Assembly (NCBI GenBank): GCA_027083655.1
Contig: JALWNS010000480.1
Coordinates: 1 to 9,801, forward strand
Reading direction: 5' to 3'
Source: Bacteroidales bacterium
Lineage (GTDB): Bacteria > Bacteroidota > Bacteroidia > Bacteroidales > S143-33
DNA: 9,801 nt
Made by a program: the position numbers and the translations under genes. The notes beneath the pieces are model-generated. The model was not told where the DNA came from and searched no databases. It worked only from the letters and a program-made list of their open reading frames with translations. Numbering within the stretch: position 1 is the stretch's first letter; every line of letters begins with the position of its first letter. Shown here piece after piece: positions 1-6,922 of the stretch.

Positions 1-38
1 AATATTTAGAAAAAGGGACATAATCATTTAGACTTCGT

Positions 39-443
39 TTGATAGCTGATGCTTATACTAGAATTGAAAAAAACGATAATTTAATAATGGGAAATGGATA
101 TATACGAGAAGCGAGAAAAGGTGAATATGATTATGTGGTTGGTGGAGACACATTAATAGCACCTGTCCTCTTTACAGAAGGTTTTACGGGAATAGTATTG
201 AGGGTCTTACCAATAGCTTTGCTGACCCTGTTTTTTTTCAAGTTACTTTTTTTAAAAGAAAAAAAATATAAACTTTTTGCAGTTGTAGCAATTTCGCTAA
301 TTTTAGCTGAAATGGCCAATGCAGTGCAAACAAAATATTTTGTTTACTACACAAGAGATACATTTATTTTATTTATACTTGCTATGATTATTTACAATGA
401 GAAAAAATCCAATAAACAAAAGGCGATAACTAATGTACCCTAA
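39..443 (+). CDS. C-terminal fragment of a Wzy/O-antigen-ligase-like polysaccharide polymerase, possibly a broken gene
   Basis: The reading frame looks like the end of a Wzy or O-antigen ligase integral membrane protein, which joins lipid-linked sugar repeat units at the periplasmic face of the inner membrane. From position 24 the frame reads S-F-R-L-R-L-I-A-D-A-Y, then a M-G-N-G stretch, then G-G-D-T with T-E-G-F-T-G. This resembles the late R...W...G.G.G and H-N...E-x-G-x-x-G segments of these proteins. Three hydrophobic segments follow (residues about 49-72, 78-95 and 108-119) and a lysine-rich tail. Family members are about 400 residues with 10-12 membrane segments, so this is only the end. 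An in-frame TAA at 21-23 separates it from upstream sequence. The TTG at 39 has no visible ribosome binding site, nor does the ATG at 87. It is therefore a nonsense-mutated or frameshifted gene, or a sequence error; only 38 upstream bases are available. It overlaps the next gene by 11 nt. Confidence 0.55.
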   Translation: MIADAYTRIEKNDNLIMGNGYIREARKGEYDYVVGGDTLIAPVLFTEGFTGIVLRVLPIALLTLFFFKLLFLKEKKYKLFAVVAISLILAEMANAVQTKYFVYYTRDTFILFILAMIIYNEKKSNKQKAITNVP

Positions 444-1215
444 AATATCCATAGTAACTGTGTCGTACAACCAGGCAGAATTTATCGAAGATAATATTAA
501 ATCTGTAATAGAACAGAAATATCCAAATGTAGAACATATAATCATAGATGCAGGATCAACCGATGGTACGCTTGAAATATTGAAAAAATATGATAAATAT
601 TTAACCTGGACATCAGAACCGGATAAGGGACAAAGCGATGGTCTTAATAAAGGTTTTAAAAGAGCTACTGGAGAGATAATTGGATGGATTAACTCAGATG
701 ATAAACTAGCACCAGGATCACTTCATAAAGTTGCCAACTTTTTTAAGAAAAACCCTGATGAAATAGCAGTAGTGGGCGATCAGGCAATAATAGACGAAAA
801 TGGCAAAATTCTACGGATTATAAAGTCAAGACCTTACACTTTCGAATATCTCTTGAACGAAGCAAAAGGAATAACTCAAAATTCGACTTTCTTTAAAAGA
901 GAAGTTTTTGAAAGAATCGGCTATCTAGATGAATCATTGCATTATGCTATGGATAGAGACCTTTTTATTCGTATTTCAAGCATAAAAGATATTCCATATA
1001 TACAAGAAACATTAGCTGAATTTAGGATGCAGCCCAATGCCAAAACTGCAGAAGGAAGTTATAAGTTTGCAAAGGAATTGATTAAAATAAGAAAACAATA
1101 TGGTGGAAAATTACTGAGCACTGGAAATCGAAACGATTGGTATATTGTTATTACACAACCGTTAAGACAAATTTTGTGGCTCAGAAATTTTGTACAAAAA
1201 ATAAGGAATTCTTAA
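433..1215 (+). CDS. Glycosyltransferase family 2 (WcaA-like, GT-A fold)
   Basis: A 260-residue cytoplasmic GT-A enzyme that should transfer a sugar from a nucleotide-sugar donor to a lipid-linked glycan. The N-terminus has the typical GT2 strand I-S-I-V-T-V-S-Y-N (residues 5-13). It is followed by D-A-G-S-T-D-G-T (39-46), which binds the nucleotide, and N-S-D-D (87-90), the position of the metal-binding DxD motif. Q-N-S-T-F-F-K (149-155) and M-D-R-D-L-F-I-R (173-180) match the acceptor-side region of WcaA-type GT2 enzymes, the latter at the place of the usual E-D catalytic motif. There are no membrane segments. The ATG at 433 is preceded by AAAAGG (418-423) at 9 nt spacing and overlaps the upstream gene by 11 nt. 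The length is normal for the family. The specific sugar cannot be read from sequence. Confidence 0.93.
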   Translation: MYPKISIVTVSYNQAEFIEDNIKSVIEQKYPNVEHIIIDAGSTDGTLEILKKYDKYLTWTSEPDKGQSDGLNKGFKRATGEIIGWINSDDKLAPGSLHKVANFFKKNPDEIAVVGDQAIIDENGKILRIIKSRPYTFEYLLNEAKGITQNSTFFKREVFERIGYLDESLHYAMDRDLFIRISSIKDIPYIQETLAEFRMQPNAKTAEGSYKFAKELIKIRKQYGGKLLSTGNRNDWYIVITQPLRQILWLRNFVQKIRNS

Positions 1216-1216
1216 T

Positions 1217-2293
1217 ATGAAAATACTTTATATAATGTCTTCTTTTAACATTTATGGAGGCACTCCCAAAAAAACCCTGGACCTCATGAAATACTTCCAA
1301 AAAGATTCTTCTTTGTATGTTTATGGCGATAGCTATAAGGAATTTAAACCATTGTTTCAAAATACAGGAGCATCGGTCTATGAGGGGGGCTATGGTAGAA
1401 ATATATTCAGGCATGTTAACTCATTGTTAAAGATTATTGATAAGGATAAGATAGAGATTGTTCAAACTCAGTTTGCTATGGGCGAAGTTCTTGGATATTT
1501 CATAAAGCTCTTTCGTCCACAAATAAAACTTGTATTGGCTTTTGTTGGACCTTTTGAGCCATCAGGAATAAAAAAAAGTATTGCATCACAAATATATAAA
1601 AAAGCAGATTGCTTTGTCTTTATTTCAAACTATGTCAAAAATGAGAAGTTAAAGCAATTCCCTATGCTGAAAACAAAAACAACGGAAGTAATTTACAATG
1701 GAACTGAAAATCGAAAAAAAACACACGATGAATATCCCAGATTAAAACATGTTTCACTTTATAGCACATCAGGCTTGGTTGAATGGAAAAATATTAATGT
1801 GCTTGTCGATACTATGAGAATTTTGAAGGAAAAAGGGCATATGAATATCTATTTGTATGTGGCCGGGGATGGGCCTGAAAGAGAAAATCTTGAAGAAAAG
1901 ATCAAAAGATACTCTTTGGATGAACACGTGTTTTTATTGGGGTATCAAAAGAATATCGGAGCACTTCTTGAGCAAGCAGACATATATGTACATCCTGCCT
2001 ATGCTGAGGGGTTTGGTATAGCAGTTGCTGAAGCTATGATGGCTGAAAAGCCTACAATTGTTGCAAATGCCGGTGCATTGCCAGAACTCGTGGAGAACGG
2101 AAAGTCTGGATTTGTCATCGACCCTTTTGATGCTAATGCTTGGTCTGAAGCTATATTGAAATTAATAAAAGATAAAAAAATGGCAAATAAATTTGGTAAA
2201 AACGCGAGAAAGAGAGCACAAACAGAATTTTCGATAGATAAATACATTTTAAATTATCACAATTTATACACTTCATTGATGGAAAAAAAATGA
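1217..2293 (+). CDS. Glycosyltransferase family 4 (GT-B fold)
   Basis: A 358-residue retaining-type GT-B glycosyltransferase. The N-terminal Rossmann domain begins M-K-I-L-Y-I-M-S and has a G-G-T-P loop (14-17) at the acceptor side. The interdomain linker contains V-I-Y-N-G (158-162), a standard GT4 landmark. The C-terminal donor-binding domain has S-G-L-V-E-W-K-N (185-192), G-D-G-P-E-R (217-222) and a full E-x7-E motif (E264 and E272) in an E-G-F-G-I-A-V-A-E context. This is followed by the A-N-A-G-A-L-P-E-L loop that contacts the nucleotide-sugar. It starts one base after the preceding stop, with AAGGA at 1203-1207 and 9 nt spacing. It is AT-rich like its neighbours up to 4690. It presumably adds one residue of the repeat unit; donor and acceptor are unknown. 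Confidence 0.94.
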   Translation: MKILYIMSSFNIYGGTPKKTLDLMKYFQKDSSLYVYGDSYKEFKPLFQNTGASVYEGGYGRNIFRHVNSLLKIIDKDKIEIVQTQFAMGEVLGYFIKLFRPQIKLVLAFVGPFEPSGIKKSIASQIYKKADCFVFISNYVKNEKLKQFPMLKTKTTEVIYNGTENRKKTHDEYPRLKHVSLYSTSGLVEWKNINVLVDTMRILKEKGHMNIYLYVAGDGPERENLEEKIKRYSLDEHVFLLGYQKNIGALLEQADIYVHPAYAEGFGIAVAEAMMAEKPTIVANAGALPELVENGKSGFVIDPFDANAWSEAILKLIKDKKMANKFGKNARKRAQTEFSIDKYILNYHNLYTSLMEKK

Positions 2294-3390
2294 AAGTAGT
2301 CATTTTACATCCACCTCTGTATCCAATAGATCACAAGTTTTTTAATATACTTGGTAAACATGTTGACTTGGTGGTTTATAATTTTGGAGAGTACCCAAGA
2401 TTACATAAAAACTGGACCAGCAATAAATTTAGAAATGAAAATACCAGCTATAAAATGAAGATTTTTGGAAAAGGTCCACTTAGCTTTAAAACCCAAGTAA
2501 ATCCAAGTATGCTCGTTCATCTTATAAAAGATCAGCCTGATGTTGTAATAAGTGTTGCTTTTTGGATACCTAGTTTTTATGCTTCCATAATGAGAAATAT
2601 TTTAGGTTTTAAGTTTCTTATTAAAACTGATGCTATCTCTGCCACAGATGATAATATTTCTAAAATAAAAAAATTTATAAGAAAAATTATTTGTAAAAAC
2701 ACAGATATAGTAATTTCAGCCTCTCCATTGACTACTCAATACCTTAAGTCATTATGCAAAAATATCTCTATACGGCAATCTTTACAAACTATTGATGTCG
2801 ATGATTGGAACCATGAGATAAATAAACTGCCTGATAAGACTATTTTACGAGATGAACTCAATTTGCAAAAAGATAAAATCATCCTTTTGGGTGTAGGAGG
2901 ATTTACAGAGAAAAAAAACTGGGATGTCGTTTTTAAACATATGAAACAGTTAGATAATTGTCAATTTATCTTGATTGGTGAAGGTTCATTGGAGGAAAAA
3001 TATCAAAGTGAAATAAAAAAGAGGGGATTGATAGACAGAATTACAATTATTTCAAGAAAAGAGGGCGTGGACTTAATTAAGTATTTTAAAGCATCAGATA
3101 TTTTTATTTTTCCTTCACTCTTTGATCAATTTGGCTATGTTGTTCCAGAGGCATTGGCCTCAAGACTTCCTGTGATTTGTACAGAATATGCAGGTGCATC
3201 ATCTTTAATAAAAAATGGTTATAATGGATATGTAATTGATCCTAATAAATGCTTTTTAAGAGAAATTAAAATCATAATTACAAATTTTGAACAGTTTCAA
3301 AAAAATGCTTTTTTGTCAATTAAAAAATTGACTTTAGAAAATAAGGTCAATGAATTCTTAACAATTCTGGGTGCTATTGATGATGACTAA
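2290..3390 (+). CDS. Glycosyltransferase family 4-like (GT-B fold), Asp variant of the E-x7-E motif
   Basis: A 366-residue GT-B glycosyltransferase coupled to the previous gene by an ATGA overlap (2290-2293). The N-terminal half is divergent (M-K-V-V-I-L-H-P-P-L-Y-P). The C-terminal half is clearly GT4: G-V-G-G-F-T-E-K-K-N (201-210, the phosphate-binding lysine loop), I-L-I-G-E-G-S-L-E (227-235), F-P-S-L-F-D-Q-F-G (274-282) and P-E-A-L-A (286-290), then the A-G-A-S-S-L loop (301-306). In the E-x7-E position the first acid is aspartate (D279) and the second is E287. This variant occurs in active GT4 enzymes, so loss of function should not be assumed. No signal peptide or membrane segment is seen. 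It most likely adds a sugar to the lipid-linked repeat unit. Confidence 0.9.
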   Translation: MKVVILHPPLYPIDHKFFNILGKHVDLVVYNFGEYPRLHKNWTSNKFRNENTSYKMKIFGKGPLSFKTQVNPSMLVHLIKDQPDVVISVAFWIPSFYASIMRNILGFKFLIKTDAISATDDNISKIKKFIRKIICKNTDIVISASPLTTQYLKSLCKNISIRQSLQTIDVDDWNHEINKLPDKTILRDELNLQKDKIILLGVGGFTEKKNWDVVFKHMKQLDNCQFILIGEGSLEEKYQSEIKKRGLIDRITIISRKEGVDLIKYFKASDIFIFPSLFDQFGYVVPEALASRLPVICTEYAGASSLIKNGYNGYVIDPNKCFLREIKIIITNFEQFQKNAFLSIKKLTLENKVNEFLTILGAIDDD

Positions 3391-4690
3391 TTTCCTAAAA
3401 TCTTTTTTCAAAGAATTACACTCGATGAATATTAAGTACTGTGTCCTTCGAAATTATGAACAACTTCCTGTTTCTTTGGGCGGAAGTGACCTTGATATTC
3501 TTATTGATATAAAAGATAAAGAAAAATTTTATAAATTATTAAATAATATTCTTGATCAAAATCACGGAAAAATTATTATTCAATATGGCAAGCTGACGCC
3601 TCGAATTTGTATTGCAGGGATAAACGGGAGTGTACCATATGGGTTGCAACTTGATGTACACGAAGGCATTCTCCCCTATAAGACAAGTAATATGTTTCCC
3701 ATAAAGTTTTTATTTTCACGTAAACAAATATATAATAATATTTTTGTAGTGAAGAAAGACGATGCAAATCTTATAGCATTTCTAAAAGAGATATTTAATA
3801 ATGGAATATGCAAAAAAGAATATTTTGAAAATGCAAAAGAGAGCTGGAATAAAAATAAGTTCTTTTATAAAGAACCTTTAAAAGATATTTACAATGATGA
3901 GTTTATTAAAAACTTAGATGCTATTTTTGAAAATGCTTACGACCAAAATGAAATATCCAAACTTGCGAAAGAAGGTCGATCTCTTTTAACTCAAGGTTTT
4001 AATATTAAATTGAATAATTTCAAGTCTAAAATAAGTCGTCTATATAGGTTTTTAAATCCTCCGGGGTTTACTATTGCTATGCTAGGTACTGATGGATCAG
4101 GAAAAACAACGATCATAAAAGCAATAAGTCCAGCTCTCAATGAAGCTGTCCACAATGCTTTATATTATGAGCACATGAGACCAAACCTTATACCAAATAT
4201 AGCTCAACTTTTTGGTAAAAATAGACAAGAAGGACCAGTCACTAATCCTCATGGTTCCAAACCATCAGGCAGCCTCGGTTCATTATTACGTCTCTTTTAT
4301 TATTCTTTTGATTATATATTCGGTTATTGGTTTAAAGTATATCCTGTAATTGTCAAAAAATCATCTATTTGGATATTTGACAGGTATTATTATGACTATT
4401 TTTTTGATCCTAAAAGGGCAAGGATTAGTTTGCCTGAATGGGTTATAAAAATTGTTGGGATTGTGATACCTAAACCTAATTTAATTTTATGTTTTGGTGC
4501 CGATCCTAAAGTAATTTTCGATAGAAAACCTGAACTTTCTCTAGAAGAAATAAATAGACAAATCAATAAGCTGAAAAAATTTTGTGATGCAAATGCAAAT
4601 GCTTTTTGGATTGACACAGGCAATTCGATAGATATATCAACAAAAGAAGCTTTTAATAAAATCATAGAAAAAATGAATGAACGATACTGA
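3380..4690 (+). CDS. Fusion of a nucleotidyltransferase-fold domain with a thymidylate-kinase-like P-loop kinase
   Basis: A two-domain cytoplasmic protein of 436 residues (439 if the GTG at 3371 is the start; numbers here follow that longer form). Residues about 20-135 resemble a polymerase-beta-type nucleotidyltransferase: L-R-N-Y-E-Q-L-P (26-33), G-G-S-D-L-D-I-L (37-44) with D40 and D42 as candidate metal ligands, and L-Q-L-D-V-H (92-97) giving a third acid, D95. A charged, probably helical linker leads to a kinase domain with Walker A G-T-D-G-S-G-K-T-T (239-247), D-R-Y-Y-Y-D (337-342) and a lid-like R-K-P-E-L-S-L-E-E-I (385-394), as in thymidylate kinases. The segment around 265-330 (R-P-N-L-I-P, P-H-G-S-K-P-S-G-S) differs from true thymidylate kinases and recalls the kinase-like proteins of polysaccharide loci. 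A housekeeping dTMP kinase is about 200 residues and unfused. I prefer ATG 3380 or 3383; the gene overlaps its upstream neighbour by 11 nt. The substrate is unknown. Confidence 0.85.
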   Translation: MMTNFLKSFFKELHSMNIKYCVLRNYEQLPVSLGGSDLDILIDIKDKEKFYKLLNNILDQNHGKIIIQYGKLTPRICIAGINGSVPYGLQLDVHEGILPYKTSNMFPIKFLFSRKQIYNNIFVVKKDDANLIAFLKEIFNNGICKKEYFENAKESWNKNKFFYKEPLKDIYNDEFIKNLDAIFENAYDQNEISKLAKEGRSLLTQGFNIKLNNFKSKISRLYRFLNPPGFTIAMLGTDGSGKTTIIKAISPALNEAVHNALYYEHMRPNLIPNIAQLFGKNRQEGPVTNPHGSKPSGSLGSLLRLFYYSFDYIFGYWFKVYPVIVKKSSIWIFDRYYYDYFFDPKRARISLPEWVIKIVGIVIPKPNLILCFGADPKVIFDRKPELSLEEINRQINKLKKFCDANANAFWIDTGNSIDISTKEAFNKIIEKMNERY

Positions 4691-5684
4691 TTTCTTCTCA
4701 TCGAATAACTACATTTTTCTACTATCACAAAACAACCCAAGGGTAGCATTATCGGTTGATAACGCGAGTTTGGCAAAAAATGCGTTCAGACTCTACAATC
4801 CGTTTTCGACGAAAGCAAAGTTTTTCAAATATACGGTAGAAGCGGCTTTTACACATTTTAATGTGATCGCCAAACGAGCGTTGATTTGCGAAAAGAAAAG
4901 AAAGTCCAGGTTTATCGAAGAACTTGAGAAAAAACTGAATGTTTCTTTGGTCTCTTCCGTCTATGTTGCGACGGCAAAGGATAAAGTGGTATTGCAGCTT
5001 CAAACTCCCGATGCCCAGCTTTTAGGGTATTTAAAGTTTCCGTTGAGTGACATAGGAATCGAGCATCTGTTAAACGAAAAAAGAGCGATCGACACTCTTT
5101 CCAAAAAGAGTATCGTTCAACGATATCGTCTGTTTGATGATTTCGAAGGCAGGCCTTTTTTGCTGCTTGAACCGTTGGATGGCAAAATCGGAAGAGTCGA
5201 AAAGGAAGAACTCACTGAATTATTGAAAAAATTTCATAGAAGTGAAACGTATGCGTTGATACATCATCCTCGTATAATGGCGATGAGAGAAGAGGCAGGA
5301 AGGCGTGCGCCTGAGTATTTGTCACTGTTGGATACGATATGTCGGAAGTCGTCAATGAAATATAGGCTTGTTTACGAGCATGGAGATTTCGCTCCGTGGA
5401 ATATCGTCAAAGTCGGCAATGAACTCATACCGTTCGATTTCGAATATTTTGTGGAGGATGGCTTGGAGCATTTCGATCTTATAAAATATTACTATCAGAT
5501 CGGTAAGCTTTTGAAAGCCAAAGAGGGAGAGGCGCTCTATGCATTCGTGAAAGAGAGCACGGGCATCGTCGAATTTGATGAGTTGTTTGCACTTTTCTTG
5601 TTGAAAGAGATCGTGCGGCAAATGCGAGAGAATGAAGATTGCGAGTTTGAGAGAAAATTGTTGGAAAGGGTGGCTGAAGGATGA
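4677..5684 (+). CDS. APH/choline-kinase-fold phosphotransferase in a polysaccharide operon
   Basis: A 335-residue protein with the aminoglycoside-phosphotransferase kinase fold, which moves the ATP gamma-phosphate to a hydroxyl on a small molecule or sugar. Visible kinase landmarks are G-Y-L-K-F (117-121, with K120 as the candidate ATP lysine), N-E-K-R-A-I (133-138, with E134 as its partner), the hinge L-L-E-P-L-D-G (163-169), the catalytic loop H-G-D-F-A-P-W-N (235-242) and the metal-binding D-F-E (254-256). All key residues are present, so it should be active. The first ~95 residues are an extension ahead of the kinase core, with a R-L-Y-N-P-F-S motif (38-44), and match no domain I can name. 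The start overlaps the previous gene by 14 nt. Composition rises from AT-rich to about 42% GC within the first ~60 bases. Its position next to the fused kinase suggests a shared substrate or pathway; antibiotic resistance is unlikely from context. Confidence 0.83.
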   Translation: MNDTDFFSSNNYIFLLSQNNPRVALSVDNASLAKNAFRLYNPFSTKAKFFKYTVEAAFTHFNVIAKRALICEKKRKSRFIEELEKKLNVSLVSSVYVATAKDKVVLQLQTPDAQLLGYLKFPLSDIGIEHLLNEKRAIDTLSKKSIVQRYRLFDDFEGRPFLLLEPLDGKIGRVEKEELTELLKKFHRSETYALIHHPRIMAMREEAGRRAPEYLSLLDTICRKSSMKYRLVYEHGDFAPWNIVKVGNELIPFDFEYFVEDGLEHFDLIKYYYQIGKLLKAKEGEALYAFVKESTGIVEFDELFALFLLKEIVRQMRENEDCEFERKLLERVAEG

Positions 5685-6922
5685 ATATACTGTTGGGTGT
5701 GTATGCCTGCGAGCCACACAACGGAAGCGAACCGGAAGTAGGGTGGCAGATGGCCAACGAACTCGCAAAGGCAATGCCGGAGCATAGATTTTACGCGATT
5801 ACCAAAGAGAACAATCGTGAAAAGATAGAAAATGAAAAATATCCGGACAATTTGAAATTTTTTTACTACGATCCGCCCAAATGGATGACCTTTTGGAAAA
5901 AGGGAGGTCGCGGTATTCGCACCTATTATTATATCTGGATGATCGGTGCGGTGCGGTACATGAAGCGTCAAAAAATCGATTTTGATTTGGTACATCATAT
6001 CACTTTCGTGAACGATTGGCTTCCCAGCTTTTTCGTGCTGATGAAAAACGACAAAAACCGATTTGTATGGGGGCCAATCGGCAGCCACGATCCGATAGAT
6101 AAAAAATTTCTGGATGGAACCAAGCGACAGCTCATTGAGAAGATAAGAATATTTTTGCAATTTTGGTTTCGAACCTTCGACCCGTTTTTTTATTTTTGTA
6201 AAAAAAATGCCGACTGCGTTATCGGCATCAATGATAACGTTCGAAAGAAATTGAGATTGAGGGGTGGGAAACCGTGTTTCGCGGCTGAGCCGGCGATTGG
6301 GATGAAAAAGAGTGCGGTGGAGCGGATGGGACGCAGAGAGAAAGATGATGAAATTTTTCGCATCGTGTCGGTGGGGCGGCTGGTTTATATCAAAAATTTC
6401 AAAATGACCATATTGGCTTTTTCACGCTTTTTGAAACGAAATCCCGGCATCGAGAATGTCAAGCTCGAAATCATCGGCGAAGGGGAAGACAGAAGAAGTT
6501 TGGAGAGTTTGGCGGCATCGCTGGGAATCGCGGATTTGGTGGAATTTGTCGGGAAAATTCCCTTGAGGGAAGTGCAGGAACGATTTGAAGAATCAGACCT
6601 GTTTCTTTTCCCGACGTTGGAAAACGCGGGTTTCGTGATATTGGAGGCCATGAGTCATGGGCTGCCGGTGTTGGCGATGGAGTATGGAGGACCTCAGCAG
6701 TTCGTTGGGCATCATAAATCGGAGCAATTGGTCTCTCCCTATCTGCCATACCAGGAAATCGCGGAAGCCTTGGCCGATCGGATCGAGCGGTTTTATACTG
6801 ATCGGAAACTTCGCGAAGATGTGGGAGCACGAAATCGCAAAGATGTACTTGAAAATTTCACGTGGGAAGCGAAAGCTCGGAAAATGAAAGGGATATACGA
6901 AAAGGTATGGAATGAAGCCTAG
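5681..6922 (+). CDS. Glycosyltransferase family 4 (GT-B fold) with N-terminal A-C-E-P-H-N-G-S-E-P motif
   Basis: A 413-residue GT4 glycosyltransferase. The N-terminus carries V-Y-A-C-E-P-H-N-G-S-E-P-E-V-G-W (7-22), a recognisable motif of one GT4 subgroup that lies in the acceptor-side domain. W-G-P-I-G (130-134) is a second subgroup motif. The donor domain shows S-V-G-R-L-V-Y-I-K-N (230-239), I-I-G-E-G-E-D-R (264-271) and an intact E-x7-E (E314 and E322) in L-E-N-A-G-F-V-I-L-E-A. It is followed by A-M-E-Y-G-G-P, the nucleotide-sugar loop. It is coupled by ATGA (5681-5684) to the kinase upstream, with GGAAAGGG at 5663-5670 as a good ribosome binding site 10 nt before the ATG. It likely extends the lipid-linked oligosaccharide on the cytoplasmic face of the membrane; the sugar is not predictable here. 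Confidence 0.94.
   Translation: MNILLGVYACEPHNGSEPEVGWQMANELAKAMPEHRFYAITKENNREKIENEKYPDNLKFFYYDPPKWMTFWKKGGRGIRTYYYIWMIGAVRYMKRQKIDFDLVHHITFVNDWLPSFFVLMKNDKNRFVWGPIGSHDPIDKKFLDGTKRQLIEKIRIFLQFWFRTFDPFFYFCKKNADCVIGINDNVRKKLRLRGGKPCFAAEPAIGMKKSAVERMGRREKDDEIFRIVSVGRLVYIKNFKMTILAFSRFLKRNPGIENVKLEIIGEGEDRRSLESLAASLGIADLVEFVGKIPLREVQERFEESDLFLFPTLENAGFVILEAMSHGLPVLAMEYGGPQQFVGHHKSEQLVSPYLPYQEIAEALADRIERFYTDRKLREDVGARNRKDVLENFTWEAKARKMKGIYEKVWNEA

Noticed and set aside
3380..4690. Housekeeping thymidylate kinase (tmk)
   Set aside because: The protein is twice the normal length, is fused to a nucleotidyltransferase-like domain, and its substrate region differs from the dTMP-binding pattern.
4677..5684. 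Possible antibiotic-resistance aminoglycoside phosphotransferase
   Set aside because: The fold matches, but the long N-terminal extension and the position within a glycosyltransferase operon argue for a sugar or small-molecule kinase of the polysaccharide pathway.
5537..6160. 207-codon open frame on the - strand
   Set aside because: It is antisense to the end of the APH-fold kinase and the start of the next GT4 gene, has no recognisable domain and is not supported by a ribosome binding site.
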